A stretch of DNA of 46,507 bases from an uncultured Oscillospiraceae bacterium (GTDB lineage Bacteria; Bacillota; Clostridia; Oscillospirales; Oscillospiraceae). The stretch is taken from assembly GCA_910588495.1 (NCBI GenBank), contig CAJUPU010000024.1, forward strand, positions 1 through 46,507, given 5' to 3'. The notes beneath the pieces were generated by a model. That model was given only the letters and a program-made list of their open reading frames with translations, did no database searches and had not been told where the DNA came from. The position numbers were made by a program, and so were the translations under genes. Shown here piece after piece: positions 25,153 to 33,634 of the stretch. Position 1 is the first letter of the stretch. Every line of letters begins with the position of its first letter.

Positions 25153-25452
25153 TCAGAAATGGAATGCGGGGATATTTTGGTATTCTTCCGGAATATCCGG
25201 CCCAAGATTTTTTATCAGCACGGAGGGCTCGTCAGGGAATACCCATTGGTTCAAATAGGCAATGAAATCCGCCTCATGATAGCACACGAGATCCACGCCC
25301 TGCACGGTTTTTCTGTACCGCTCCGCGTGGGGGCTGTTCCACAGCCAGTTTGTGCAAAATTCCATACAATAGCCGTCCAGACCATTGGCCGCCGCGTCCG
25401 GAACGGAATACAGCATTTTGTCCCCGTCCGCGCTGAGAATTACAAGTTTCAC
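25153..25452 (-). CDS. Small unknown protein after the ABC transporter
   Basis: 99 residues; no family recognised. It is soluble with no signal peptide. It begins MKLVILSADGDKMLYSVPD and contains a Trp/aromatic-rich middle with several Cys (YCMEFCTNWLW; VCYHEADFIAYLN). It ends in a Pro/aromatic tail. The GTG at 25452 is preferred because AAGGGG lies eight bases upstream; a GTG three codons earlier is possible. It starts about a dozen bases after the ABC transporter stop, so it is probably the last gene of the marR-ABC operon. Base composition is less GC-rich than that of the transporter. Function unknown. Confidence 0.75.
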   Translation of the reverse strand: MKLVILSADGDKMLYSVPDAAANGLDGYCMEFCTNWLWNSPHAERYRKTVQGVDLVCYHEADFIAYLNQWVFPDEPSVLIKNLGPDIPEEYQNIPAFHF

Positions 25453-25464
25453 AGCACACACCCC

Positions 25465-28400
25465 TTATTCGCTCCGCAGCGCCTCCACCGGGTCCTTCTT
25501 GGCCGCGCCCCGGGAGGGCACCAGCCCGGCGAACACGGTGAGCACCACGCTGATGGCCACCAGGATGGCCCCCGCCGCCGGGGGAAGCACTGCGGTGAGG
25601 TCGTCCAGCCCCGTCAGGTCGTGGATCACAGCGTTGATAGGGAAGGTGGCCAGCACGCTGACCAGGATGCCCAGCAGGCCCGCCGCCAGCCCCACGATCA
25701 GGGTCTCGGCGTTGAACACCCGGGACACATCCCGCTTGGAGGCGCCCACGGCCCGGAGGATGCCGATCTCCTTGGTGCGCTCCAGCACGGAGATGTTGGT
25801 GATGATGCCGATCATGATGGAGGACACCACCAGAGAGATGGATACGAAGGCGATCAGCAGGTAGCTGATGCCGCTGATGATGCCGGTGATGGAGCTCATG
25901 AGCAGGGCCACATAGTCGGTGTAGCCGATCTCATCCTCCTCGTTTTCCACACTGTCGTTATACTCCTTGATGAGGTCGGCGATCTGGTCCTTCTGGGCGA
26001 AGGTGGTGGCGTAGATGCTGATGGCGGAGGGGGCGTCCAGCCGGGTATAGCCCAGCAGATCCAGGTTGTCCTCATAGGTGGAGGAGGACCGGGTGGGGGG
26101 CATATAGTTATCGTACAGGTAGACGAACTGCTCCGGGGTCAGGGGGCTGGGGGCGGCCATGGCGGGGTTCCCGCCCATCCCGCCGCCCATGCCCGCGGCC
26201 ATGGAGGGGTCCATTCCCGCAGGCAGGCCGGGCTCCGGCTCCGGGCTCTCGTCCTCCGAGACAGCGCCCTGCTCCAGCGCCGCGTCCAGCATGGCGGCCA
26301 GCTGGTCGGCGGACAGCGCCCCCAGGCGGGCCTCCACCCCGGCGGCGTACTGCTCCCGCACGCCCTGGGCGATGGCCTCCTCCACCCGCTGGAACAGCTC
26401 CTCGTCGTCCATATCGGCGATGTAGCCCCGGACGGTGTCCCCGTCCACGCCCATCTCCCCGGCGTACTGCGCCACGATGGTCTCCTCGACGGCTTCCCGG
26501 GTCATGCCCGCCATCTGCTGCTCCACCACCCTGTCCACGTACTGCTGGGCGGGCTGGCCCATCACGTCCACATAGGCCGCCGCCTTCTCGGAGGCGGTGA
26601 GGGTGGCCAGGTGCCCGGCGATGGCCTCGGCCTTTTCCCCATCGGTGGGCTCCACGTCGGTGTCCTTGGGGAAGGGCAGGCCGCAGATCGCGTCGGTGTC
26701 CGGGTCGGCCAGCTGTTTTTTCAAGATCTCGGTGTCCCCGGTGGTCTCGATGGCGAACCGGGTGAGGGCGCTGGTGTAGCCGATGCCCCCCGAGGTGATG
26801 CCGCCGTCCCCGGACAGCGGCCGGGCGATGCCCGCCACCCGCAGGGGCACACCTACGTCCTCGCTGTTGTAGAGGAAGTCCATCCCCGCCCCGGTGGCGG
26901 ACATGTCAGTGTAGGTGTCCGTGGCCGGGTCGTGCCGGTAGTACTCCGCCGGGAGGATCAGCTTGAAGCCCAGCCCGGCCAGCTCCTCATAGGACCAGCT
27001 CATGTCGGGGGCCTCCACGGCCTCCCCCTTGGACATGGACACCATGGCCTGCTCCATGTCGTCGTGGGGCATGAGGCCCAGGGCGTAGAGCATCAGGTCG
27101 GAGATCTCGTTTCTGCCGTCCACGAACAAAATGACCTCGTCATAGTCCTCCGGCCAGCCGCCGTAGAGCAGTTCGTAGTCCGCTTTCACCTGGGGGGCGA
27201 TGAGCTGGCCGTCCTCGCCGGGGAGCAGCTCCTCCCACACGTCCATGGCGGAGTACATGGAGCCCATCTGCTCGAAGTAGGAGGAGTAGTCCCCGCCGTA
27301 CATGGCGGACATGGCGTCCTGCATCAGGGCCATCACGTCGGACTTGATGATGTCGCCGTTCTCGTCCTGGGTGTAGATGTCGAAGTCGAAATCGTAGCTG
27401 TAGTGGACGTTGGCCATGTCCTTGATGCCGCCGCCCCCTTCATCCAGATATGCCTTGAACGCCTCCAGGTTGTTGGTCTCCACCTCGGCGTTGAGCATGG
27501 AGTCCATCAGGTCGTACATGACGGTGGAGGCGTACACCCGGTCGGGGTCGTGGCCCGCTCCTCCCTCCGCGCCCCCGGCCTGGCTGTGCCGGGCCCCCAT
27601 GAGGGAGGCCATCATGGCGGTCATGTCGGTGCTCTCCGCCTGGATGGTGATGGGGTAGCTGGACAGGGTGTCCTCCTGCACCATGTTGATATAGTCGTTG
27701 ATGCCGGTGGACAGGGCCAGGATCAGGGCGATGCCGATGATGCCGATGGACCCGGCGAAGGCGGTGAGCACCGTGCGGCCCATCTTGGTGCGCAGGTTGG
27801 TCAGGGACAGGGACAGGGCCGTAAGGAAGGACATGGAGGGTTTTTTCCCGGCTTTTGCCAGCTTTCCGGTGAGGACAGGGGCCTGTTCCTCGGCATGGTA
27901 CGGGTTGGAGTCCCCGGTGACCCGGCCGTCCTTCAGCGTGACGATCCGGGTGGAGTACTTCTGGGCCAGCTCCGGGTTGTGGGTGACCATGATCACCAGC
28001 CGGTCCCGGGCCACCTCCTTCAAAAGCTCCATCACCTGCACGCTGGTCTCGCTGTCCAGCGCCCCGGTGGGCTCGTCGGCCAGCAGGATGTCCGGGTCGT
28101 TGATCAGCGCCCGGGCGATGGCCACCCGCTGCATCTGCCCGCTGGACATCTGGGACGGCACTTTATCGAGCTGATCCCCCAGCCCCACCTTTTCCAGGGC
28201 CTCCACCGCCCGGCGGCGGCGCTCCGCCTTGGACACTCCCGCCAGGGTCAGGGCCAGCTCCACGTTGGCCAGCACCGTCTGGTGGGGGATCAGGTTGTAG
28301 CTCTGGAACACGAAGCCGATGGAGTGGTTGCGGTAGGCGTCCCAGTCGCCGTCCTTGTAATCCTTGGTGGAACGGCCGTTGATGATCAGATCCCCGCTGG

Positions 28401-28572
28401 TGTAGCGGTCCAGCCCGCCGATGATGTTCAGCGTGGTGGTCTTGCCGCAGCCCGAGGGGCCCAGGATGGACACGAACTCGTTTTCCCGAAATTCCAGATC
28501 CACCCCCCGCAGGGCGTCGATGGTGTTTCCGCCCAGGGTGTACCGCTTGGTGATGTTTACCAGTTTCAGCAT
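25465..28572 (-). CDS. MacB/FtsX-type ABC transporter, ATPase and permease fused
   Basis: 1035 residues. The ATPase domain comes first (about 1-230): Walker A GPSGCGKTT (38-46), a signature of MSSGQ type, Walker B ILLADEP and a switch His in VMVTHN-like sequence. One membrane helix (about 263-285) precedes a very large extracytoplasmic region (about 290-845), and three helices of the FtsX permease end the protein. The large domain contains acidic stretches and a Met/Gly/Pro-rich patch (about 775-800). MacB-type systems use ATP to drive conformational work outside the membrane, for example lipoprotein or peptide handling or drug resistance. The start overlaps the marR stop by seven bases, and MarR control is likely. 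Confidence 0.95.
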   Translation of the reverse strand: MLKLVNITKRYTLGGNTIDALRGVDLEFRENEFVSILGPSGCGKTTTLNIIGGLDRYTSGDLIINGRSTKDYKDGDWDAYRNHSIGFVFQSYNLIPHQTVLANVELALTLAGVSKAERRRRAVEALEKVGLGDQLDKVPSQMSSGQMQRVAIARALINDPDILLADEPTGALDSETSVQVMELLKEVARDRLVIMVTHNPELAQKYSTRIVTLKDGRVTGDSNPYHAEEQAPVLTGKLAKAGKKPSMSFLTALSLSLTNLRTKMGRTVLTAFAGSIGIIGIALILALSTGINDYINMVQEDTLSSYPITIQAESTDMTAMMASLMGARHSQAGGAEGGAGHDPDRVYASTVMYDLMDSMLNAEVETNNLEAFKAYLDEGGGGIKDMANVHYSYDFDFDIYTQDENGDIIKSDVMALMQDAMSAMYGGDYSSYFEQMGSMYSAMDVWEELLPGEDGQLIAPQVKADYELLYGGWPEDYDEVILFVDGRNEISDLMLYALGLMPHDDMEQAMVSMSKGEAVEAPDMSWSYEELAGLGFKLILPAEYYRHDPATDTYTDMSATGAGMDFLYNSEDVGVPLRVAGIARPLSGDGGITSGGIGYTSALTRFAIETTGDTEILKKQLADPDTDAICGLPFPKDTDVEPTDGEKAEAIAGHLATLTASEKAAAYVDVMGQPAQQYVDRVVEQQMAGMTREAVEETIVAQYAGEMGVDGDTVRGYIADMDDEELFQRVEEAIAQGVREQYAAGVEARLGALSADQLAAMLDAALEQGAVSEDESPEPEPGLPAGMDPSMAAGMGGGMGGNPAMAAPSPLTPEQFVYLYDNYMPPTRSSSTYEDNLDLLGYTRLDAPSAISIYATTFAQKDQIADLIKEYNDSVENEEDEIGYTDYVALLMSSITGIISGISYLLIAFVSISLVVSSIMIGIITNISVLERTKEIGILRAVGASKRDVSRVFNAETLIVGLAAGLLGILVSVLATFPINAVIHDLTGLDDLTAVLPPAAGAILVAISVVLTVFAGLVPSRGAAKKDPVEALRSE

Positions 28573-29024
28573 AGGTCTTGGCCTCCTTTGGTCTGTTCAA
28601 ATAGGTAATCCAGCATCCGCTCCACCGCCCGCAGGCCCCGGATCAGCTCCTGCTGTTCCTCCTGGGGCCGGGCATTGACCAGGGCCAGATAATGGTCCAG
28701 CCTCTTTCCGATGCGGTCCATCGCCTCCCGGCCCCTCGGCGTGAGAGAGAGCGTCACCACACGCCGGTCGGGGCAGCTCCGCCGCCGGGTGAGAAACCCC
28801 TCCTTTTCCAGCTTTTTGCACAGGGAGGAGGCGTTGGCCTGCCCCATTCCGGATATTTCGCTGATATCGCCCACCGCGGCGTCCCGGCGGCACAGCTGGA
28901 GCAATACCCGGGCCTGCAGGGGCGTCAGCCCCTCCGCCTGGACCACCGGCTCCAGCAGGCGGGCGGTCTTGGCCTTCAGGGTCTGGAACACGGCGAGGAT
29001 GGAAATGCGCTCTTCCTCGTTCAC
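28566..29024 (-). CDS. MarR-family transcriptional regulator
   Basis: 152 residues with a winged helix-turn-helix (about 35-105). The LTPLQARVLLQLCRR helix, the recognition segment QANASSLCKKLEKEGFLTRR and the wing SCPDRRVVTLSLTPRG are visible. It should act as a dimer whose DNA binding is released by a small ligand or oxidant. The GTG start at 29024 is set by GGAGGT seven bases upstream. It is the first gene of the operon with the ABC transporter. Two near-identical 19-bp elements flank its own promoter and are the likely operators. Confidence 0.94.
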   Translation of the reverse strand: MNEEERISILAVFQTLKAKTARLLEPVVQAEGLTPLQARVLLQLCRRDAAVGDISEISGMGQANASSLCKKLEKEGFLTRRRSCPDRRVVTLSLTPRGREAMDRIGKRLDHYLALVNARPQEEQQELIRGLRAVERMLDYLFEQTKGGQDLC

Positions 29025-29038
29025 AAAAGCACCTCCAG

Positions 29039-29057
29039 ATACATTTGCTTCACATAT
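29039..29057 (-). promoter_or_regulatory. Candidate MarR operator, promoter-proximal
   Basis: A 19-bp imperfect palindrome (minus strand ATATGTGAAGCAAATGTAT). It touches the -10 and covers the start of transcription. 16 of 19 bases match the distal copy at 29090-29108. Confidence 0.6.
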
Positions 29058-29084
29058 ATTAGCCTGGGCCCGCCCCGCTGTCAA
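29056..29084 (-). promoter_or_regulatory. marR-ABC operon promoter
   Basis: On the minus strand TTGACA (29079-29084), a 17-base spacer and TAATAT (29056-29061). Confidence 0.85.
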
Positions 29085-29089
29085 GAAAA

Positions 29090-29108
29090 ATACATGTTGT
29101 TCACATAT
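29090..29108 (-). promoter_or_regulatory. Candidate MarR operator, promoter-distal
   Basis: A 19-bp element (minus strand ATATGTGAACAACATGTAT) lying just upstream of the -35 box. It is nearly the same as the copy at 29039-29057; centre to centre the two are 51 bp apart. Confidence 0.6.
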
Positions 29109-29121
29109 TGTTTACAGCAGG

Positions 29122-29147
29122 AAAAAGCCCCCGGCAGGGCCGGGGGC
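29122..29147 (-). terminator. Intrinsic terminator of the rhomboid gene
   Basis: A strong GC hairpin (29127-29147, loop around CAGGG) is followed on the minus strand by TTTTT (29122-29126). Confidence 0.85.
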
Positions 29148-29284
29148 ACAGCGCAGCCACGCTCCGATCGAGCGCACCGCCGGGTCGCTTTCCCTCCGAC
29201 TCGCTTCGCAAACAGAATCGTTCCACAATTCCTGGTCTGCAAAGCTCGCTCCGGTCCAAGCTCCCCTATGCGCCTATCGTCGCG

Positions 29285-29872
29285 CTATCTCCTGCCGGAC
29301 AGCGCAAAGCCCAGCACCGTCCCGCACAGCCCGCCGATGATGTGGGTGAGCTGGGAGATGTTGTCGTTGATGAAGATGGCGTCCCATAGCTCGCCCCCCA
29401 GGTAGAACACCGCCACGAAGATCAGGGTGGTGGGGATGGTGCCGTTGCGCACCCCGCCGAAGGAGGAGAGCAGGATCATCATGAACACGATGCCGGAGGC
29501 CCCAAGCAGGGCGGTGCCGGGGAAGAAAAGGAACTGCACCACCCCGGACACCAGAGCGGTGAACAGGATGGCCCACAGCACGTTCCAGCTCCCGAAGCGG
29601 TCCTCCAGGTTGGGCCCCAGCACCAGGATCAGCACCATGTTGCCGATATAGTGGCTGTAGCCGCTGTGGCCCAGCACGTGGCCGAAGAACCGGAACCAGG
29701 CCAGGGGGTCGGCCAGGGAGCAGCGGTAGACGGAGAAGAGCCGGGCGTTGGCCCACCCCCCCGTGAAGTGGTCCGCCGCCAGAGCCAACAGGGAGATCAG
29801 GGCGAAGGTGAGGGCCGCCGGGGCGTTATAGGAGATCTTCATCGTGGGACGGTCCATATCGTTTCGAGCCAT
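29285..29872 (-). CDS. Rhomboid-family intramembrane serine protease
   Basis: 195 residues with about six transmembrane helices. The catalytic Ser126 sits in LLGASG (GxSG motif) on helix 4 and the catalytic His177 in THIIGG on helix 6; SHYIGNM (about 73-79) matches the conserved HxxxN region of helix 2. Rhomboids cleave single-pass membrane proteins within the bilayer. The start at 29872 has GAGGTGA eight bases upstream; the frame runs on upstream but is not rhomboid-like. The gene is monocistronic, with a long 3' segment before its terminator. The substrate is unknown. Confidence 0.92.
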   Translation of the reverse strand: MARNDMDRPTMKISYNAPAALTFALISLLALAADHFTGGWANARLFSVYRCSLADPLAWFRFFGHVLGHSGYSHYIGNMVLILVLGPNLEDRFGSWNVLWAILFTALVSGVVQFLFFPGTALLGASGIVFMMILLSSFGGVRNGTIPTTLIFVAVFYLGGELWDAIFINDNISQLTHIIGGLCGTVLGFALSGRR

Positions 29873-29893
29873 TGGGGTCACCTCGGTATGAGT

Positions 29894-29924
29894 ATTGCCG
29901 GACGGGCTTGGCCCGTCCGGCAAT
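29894..29924. terminator. Perfect hairpin between anti-sigma and rhomboid genes
   Basis: A 14-bp perfect stem with a 3-base loop lies 37 bases past the stop of the sigma-partner gene. It has no good T-run. It is just downstream of a minus-strand TATAAT, so it may also sit in the rhomboid leader. Confidence 0.6.
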
Positions 29925-29960
29925 ATTATAACTGATTTACCGGGAAAAGGAAAGAGAAAT

Positions 29961-31013
29961 CTACCGGCCCTCCTCCCCGGCCTTGGGCAGTCCGCCCACA
30001 TAGGCCCCGCCGGGGACGGCGTCCGCCGGGGCGTCCTCGCCGTAGTAGAGCTTATCGCCGCCGTCCACGGTATCGGCAGGGGATGGAGCCTCTTCCCCCG
30101 GGTCCTCCCACCGGCCGGCGGGAACGGACGTGGCCAGGGGAACGTCCCCGGCGGGGCCCTTGACTGCCTCGCCGGCGTCGGAGATGGTCCCCGGGAACAC
30201 CCGCACCCGGATGGCGTCGCCGTCCGGGTCCAGATGGGCCAGCCGGACCAGCACCTCGTCGGAGACGGTGCCGCTTCCGCCGTACAGGTCCACCCCCAGG
30301 CAGTTGGCGGCGACATCCACCCCGATGCTGCAGCTCAGGCCGACGCCCTCCAGCGCCCGTCCGGCGGGCTCCATCAGCCCGTTCAGGAACTCCATGGAAT
30401 ACTTCACCGTGGAGAGGCGGAGCACCGCCCCCTCTCCCGCGGCCTCCTGGAGCTGGGTCTCCAGCTCCGGCGTGCGGAAGCCGTCCACAACGGCCACGGC
30501 CAGCAGGCGGTCCCCCGCGATCCACGCCCCGCCGTACCACTGGGGGCAGTCCTCCAGCCGCATGGAATGGAGCAGCGCGTCATACCACAGCGCCGCCTCC
30601 TGGACCGGGAGCTCCCCGCTCCAATAGCGCTCACCATCGACGTCGCCGGCGGTGTTCTCCTTGCCCATCTCCCCGCCGTCGCCGGGAACGGCGGCGCCCA
30701 GGACCGGCGCGTCCCCGTCCGCGGCGTAGTCCGGGGCCGCCCCCTCCGCCGGGGCCTTGGGCGCCGCTTCGGATCTCTCCTGGGCGCCGCCCGCCCCCTC
30801 CATCACGACGTAGGCGTGGAGCCCGGGGGCCGCGTCCTTTTTGCCCGCCTCCATGGCGGCCATGGGCCAGGCGGCCAGCACCAGCGCCGCACATGCGGCG
30901 CTGGCCGCCAGGGTTTTCCAGCGGAACCGGGGGCGGACCACATTGTCCCCCGCCGCCAGCACATAGTCCTCATCGACCTGGCCGATGAGGTCCAACAGTT
31001 CATGATCTTTCAC
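29961..31013 (-). CDS. Transmembrane partner of the ECF sigma factor (putative anti-sigma)
   Basis: 350 residues. A short cytoplasmic N-terminus (about 1-30, DHELLDLIGQVDEDYVLAAG) is followed by one membrane helix (about 33-50) and a large exported domain. The region after the helix is Ala/Gly/Glu/Asp-rich and low in complexity (about 65-110), followed by a folded part with Trp/Tyr motifs and a Pro-rich tail. This is the layout of a membrane anti-sigma factor, although no zinc-binding HxxxCxxC motif is seen. The GTG at 31013 overlaps the sigma stop (GTGA) and GGAGGG lies ahead, so the two proteins are made together. The role as anti-sigma is inferred from layout and coupling. Confidence 0.82.
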   Translation of the reverse strand: MKDHELLDLIGQVDEDYVLAAGDNVVRPRFRWKTLAASAACAALVLAAWPMAAMEAGKKDAAPGLHAYVVMEGAGGAQERSEAAPKAPAEGAAPDYAADGDAPVLGAAVPGDGGEMGKENTAGDVDGERYWSGELPVQEAALWYDALLHSMRLEDCPQWYGGAWIAGDRLLAVAVVDGFRTPELETQLQEAAGEGAVLRLSTVKYSMEFLNGLMEPAGRALEGVGLSCSIGVDVAANCLGVDLYGGSGTVSDEVLVRLAHLDPDGDAIRVRVFPGTISDAGEAVKGPAGDVPLATSVPAGRWEDPGEEAPSPADTVDGGDKLYYGEDAPADAVPGGAYVGGLPKAGEEGR

Positions 31014-31570
31014 AGTTCGAATCCCTCCTGTTGCAGATGGACGCGCAGCTTTCCCCGCAGCCGGTGAAGGGTGGTGGTCACCTGGGTGCGGCTCATGGAG
31101 AACCGCCCCGCCAGCGCCTCCACGCTGTCCAGATACCAGTACCGCCGAAGGAACAGGCAGCGGTGCCGCTCCGGCAGGAGCGCCAGGAACCCGTCCAGCG
31201 CCGCCAGGAGGGCCGCCCGGTCCAGCGCCCCCTCTGGGGTCTCGCCGCCGGACACCACCTCGCCCAGCTCCTCCAGCGCCAGCTGGACCTGCCCGCCGCC
31301 CCGCTTCTGGGCGGTGGACTCCCGCCGGGCGCTGAGGGCCAGGTTGCGGGCGATCCGCCCGGCGAAGCTCTTCAGCGACCGGGGGCGCTGGGGCGGGATG
31401 GACTGCCAGCACCTCAGCCAGGTGTCGTTGACGCACTCCTCCGCCGCGCCCCGGTCGTCCAGGATGTTCTGGGCAACGGCGGCGCAGTAGGCGCCGTATC
31501 TCTCCTGGACGGCCTGGATGGCCCCCTCGTCCCGGGCGAAGAACAGCTCGATGATCTCGTTGTCGTCCAT
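31010..31570 (-). CDS. ECF-type RNA polymerase sigma factor
   Basis: 186 residues with only regions sigma2 and sigma4. Sigma2 (about 20-90) shows ERYGAYCAAVAQNIL and the DTWLRCWQ -10-recognition helix. Sigma4 (about 120-180) contains LPERHRCLFLRRYWYLDSVEALA followed by the helix-turn-helix SMSRTQVTTTLHRLRGKLR. ECF factors are held by a membrane partner until an envelope signal releases them. GAGGAGTGATACC precedes the ATG. It is the first gene of a two-gene operon with the membrane protein behind it, under a likely self-controlled promoter. Confidence 0.95.
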   Translation of the reverse strand: MDDNEIIELFFARDEGAIQAVQERYGAYCAAVAQNILDDRGAAEECVNDTWLRCWQSIPPQRPRSLKSFAGRIARNLALSARRESTAQKRGGGQVQLALEELGEVVSGGETPEGALDRAALLAALDGFLALLPERHRCLFLRRYWYLDSVEALAGRFSMSRTQVTTTLHRLRGKLRVHLQQEGFEL

Positions 31571-31604
31571 GGTATCACTCCTCGAAAGGCCCTTTCACCC
31601 CTAA

Positions 31605-31631
31605 GGACGCGATCGGCGGGCAGATGTCACA
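31605..31631 (-). promoter_or_regulatory. Candidate autoregulated ECF promoter
   Basis: On the minus strand TGTGACA (31625-31631), a 15-base spacer and CGTCC (31605-31609), 35 bases before the sigma start. The CGTC -10 core and TGxxAC -35 type are characteristic of ECF factors, and no housekeeping promoter is visible in this gap. Confidence 0.55.
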
Positions 31632-31670
31632 GGAGGGAAGAAAAAGTCCGCGCAAGCCGCCCGGGGCCCC

Positions 31671-33023
31671 TCACCGGAGGCCGTCCGCACGGGTGAGCAG
31701 CGCCGCGGTCTCCACATGGGCCGTCCTGGGGAACAGGTCCACCGCCTCCGCCCGCCCCAGGGCGTAGCCCAGCGCCCCAAAGCGCTTCACGTCCCGGGCC
31801 AGGGTGGCCGGGTCGCAGGACACGTACACCACCCGGTCCGGCCCCATCCCGGCGACGGCCTCCACCACCTGGGGGGCCAGCCCCTTCCGGGGCGGGTCCA
31901 CCACCACCACGTGGGGGCGGACGCCCTCCACCTCCAGCTGGGCGGCCAGCTGGGCGGCATCGCCGCAGTGGAACTGGACCTTGTCCGCAAGGCCGTTCCG
32001 GCGGGCGTTCTCCCGGGCGTCCTCCACCGCCTGGGGCACCACCTCCACCCCGATCACCCGCTTCGCCCGCTGGGCCAGGGTGAGGCTGATGGTCCCGATG
32101 CCGCAGTACAGCTCCACCACGGTCTCCTCCCCGGTGAGGGCGGCCAGCTCCAGCGCCCTGCCGTAGAGCACCTCGGTCTGCTCCCGGTTCACCTGGAAAA
32201 AGGAGGGCACCGACAGCCGGAACCGGCGGCCCCGCAGCTCCTCCTCCAGCCAGTCCCGGCCCCAAAGGGTGTGGTATTCGTTCCCCAAGATCACGTTGGT
32301 CTTTTTGGTGTTCACCGACAGCACCACCCCCGCCAGCTGGGGCGCGGCCCCCTGCAGGGCGTCCACCAGCTCCCCCTGATGGGGGAGCCGCCTCCCGTTG
32401 GCCACCACACAGCACAGCGCCTCTCCGGCGGAATTGGTGCGCAGGAACAGGTGCCGGACCAGCCCCTTCCCCGTCCGCTCGTCGTAGGCCGGGATATGAG
32501 ATCTCTCCATCCAGCCTTTGACGGCGGCCCGGCAGGCGGTGTCGATCTCCGGCTGGAGCAGGCAGTCAGGGATGTCCACCACCCGGTGGGTGCCCCCCTG
32601 GTAGTAGCCGACGGCCCCGTCCGCCACGGGAAACTGCACCTTGTTTCGATAACGCCGGGTATTTTCCGCCCCGTATATCACAGAAACGGCGGCGTCCGTC
32701 CCGCCGATCCGGCCCAGGGCGTCCTCCACCCGCTTCCGCTTGGCCTCCAGCTCCTCCTGATAGGTCATGTGCCGGAACTGACAGCCCCCGCAGATCCCGT
32801 AATAGGGGCAGTCGGGCTCCAAGCGGGCGGGAGAGGGCTCCATCAGCCTCTCGATGCGCCCCCAGGCGGCGCTGTGGCCGATGTGTTCGATGAATACCTC
32901 CGCCCGCTCCCCCCGGAGGGCTCCCTTGACGAACACCGCCATGCCCTCGATCCGGGCCACCCCCTCGCCGCCGCTGGCGTAGCCCTCGATAACAGCGGGG
33001 TATATCCCGCCCTCTTTCAACAT
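31671..33023 (-). CDS. rlmD: 23S rRNA (uracil-5-)-methyltransferase, RlmD/RlmC family
   Basis: 450 residues, a SAM-dependent enzyme that makes m5U in 23S rRNA (U1939 or U747 in E. coli numbering). An N-terminal TRAM RNA-binding domain (about 1-60) is followed by an iron-sulphur cluster segment (CPYYGICGGCQF with a later Cys), a central domain and the Rossmann methyltransferase (VVELYCGIGTISL, VVVDPPRKG). The catalytic Cys is in YVSCDPATLARD. The ATG at 33023 has GGGGGAG upstream and overlaps the queH stop by seven bases. Exact target specificity (RlmD, RlmC or dual RlmCD) cannot be settled from sequence. Confidence 0.93.
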   Translation of the reverse strand: MLKEGGIYPAVIEGYASGGEGVARIEGMAVFVKGALRGERAEVFIEHIGHSAAWGRIERLMEPSPARLEPDCPYYGICGGCQFRHMTYQEELEAKRKRVEDALGRIGGTDAAVSVIYGAENTRRYRNKVQFPVADGAVGYYQGGTHRVVDIPDCLLQPEIDTACRAAVKGWMERSHIPAYDERTGKGLVRHLFLRTNSAGEALCCVVANGRRLPHQGELVDALQGAAPQLAGVVLSVNTKKTNVILGNEYHTLWGRDWLEEELRGRRFRLSVPSFFQVNREQTEVLYGRALELAALTGEETVVELYCGIGTISLTLAQRAKRVIGVEVVPQAVEDARENARRNGLADKVQFHCGDAAQLAAQLEVEGVRPHVVVVDPPRKGLAPQVVEAVAGMGPDRVVYVSCDPATLARDVKRFGALGYALGRAEAVDLFPRTAHVETAALLTRADGLR

Positions 33024-33604
33024 TGGGTCTCCCCCTTCCCCTGGGCCTTGCGGAGCTTGTGCAGCTCCTTCTTCCGCCGGTTGGAGAACCGGTCCTCCTC
33101 GCTGTACACGCACCCGCAGTACTTCTGCATATACAGCCCCAGGGCCCGGGCCTCCTCCTGGCCCTCCCGGAACCGGGGGCGGAAGTCATAGGGCGCGAAT
33201 TCCACCCCGTACTTCTCCCCCATCTTCGCCCCCGTGGCGCAGATCAGCTCCCGGTCCTGATAGGGGGACACCAGCAGGGTGGTGGAGAAGCGGCAAAAGC
33301 CGTTCTCGGCGGCGTACCGCGCCGTGCGCTCCAGGCGGCAGGCGTAGCAATAGCCGCAGCGGTGGTCGCTGTCCCCGGCCACGGCGGCGGTGAAGGGCCG
33401 CAGGCCGTAGAAGTCCTCCTCCCGCAGCTCCAGGCCCACGTCCGCGGCATACCGGCGCAGGGTGTCCCGCCGGGCCTTGTACTCCAGATAGGGGTGGATG
33501 TTGGGGTTGTACCAGAAGCCCACGGGCTGGACGCCCTCCTCCCGCAGCATTTTGACGCAGGCCACGGAGCAGGGGGCGCAGCAGATGTGGAGCAGGGTGC
33601 TCAT
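33017..33604 (-). CDS. queH: Epoxyqueuosine reductase QueH
   Basis: 195 residues. QueH performs the last step of queuosine synthesis, reducing epoxyqueuosine in tRNA with an iron-sulphur cluster and a second metal; it is unrelated to QueG. The signature Cys sets are present: HICCAPC near the N-terminus, HRCGYCYACR in the middle and YCGCVYSEEDR near the end. GGAGGGGCG precedes the ATG. The stop overlaps the rlmD start, pairing a tRNA and an rRNA modification enzyme in one transcript. No other queuosine genes are in the window. Confidence 0.95.
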   Translation of the reverse strand: MSTLLHICCAPCSVACVKMLREEGVQPVGFWYNPNIHPYLEYKARRDTLRRYAADVGLELREEDFYGLRPFTAAVAGDSDHRCGYCYACRLERTARYAAENGFCRFSTTLLVSPYQDRELICATGAKMGEKYGVEFAPYDFRPRFREGQEEARALGLYMQKYCGCVYSEEDRFSNRRKKELHKLRKAQGKGETQC

Positions 33605-33634
33605 GAACGCCCCTCCTTTTCATATCGAGGTGAA

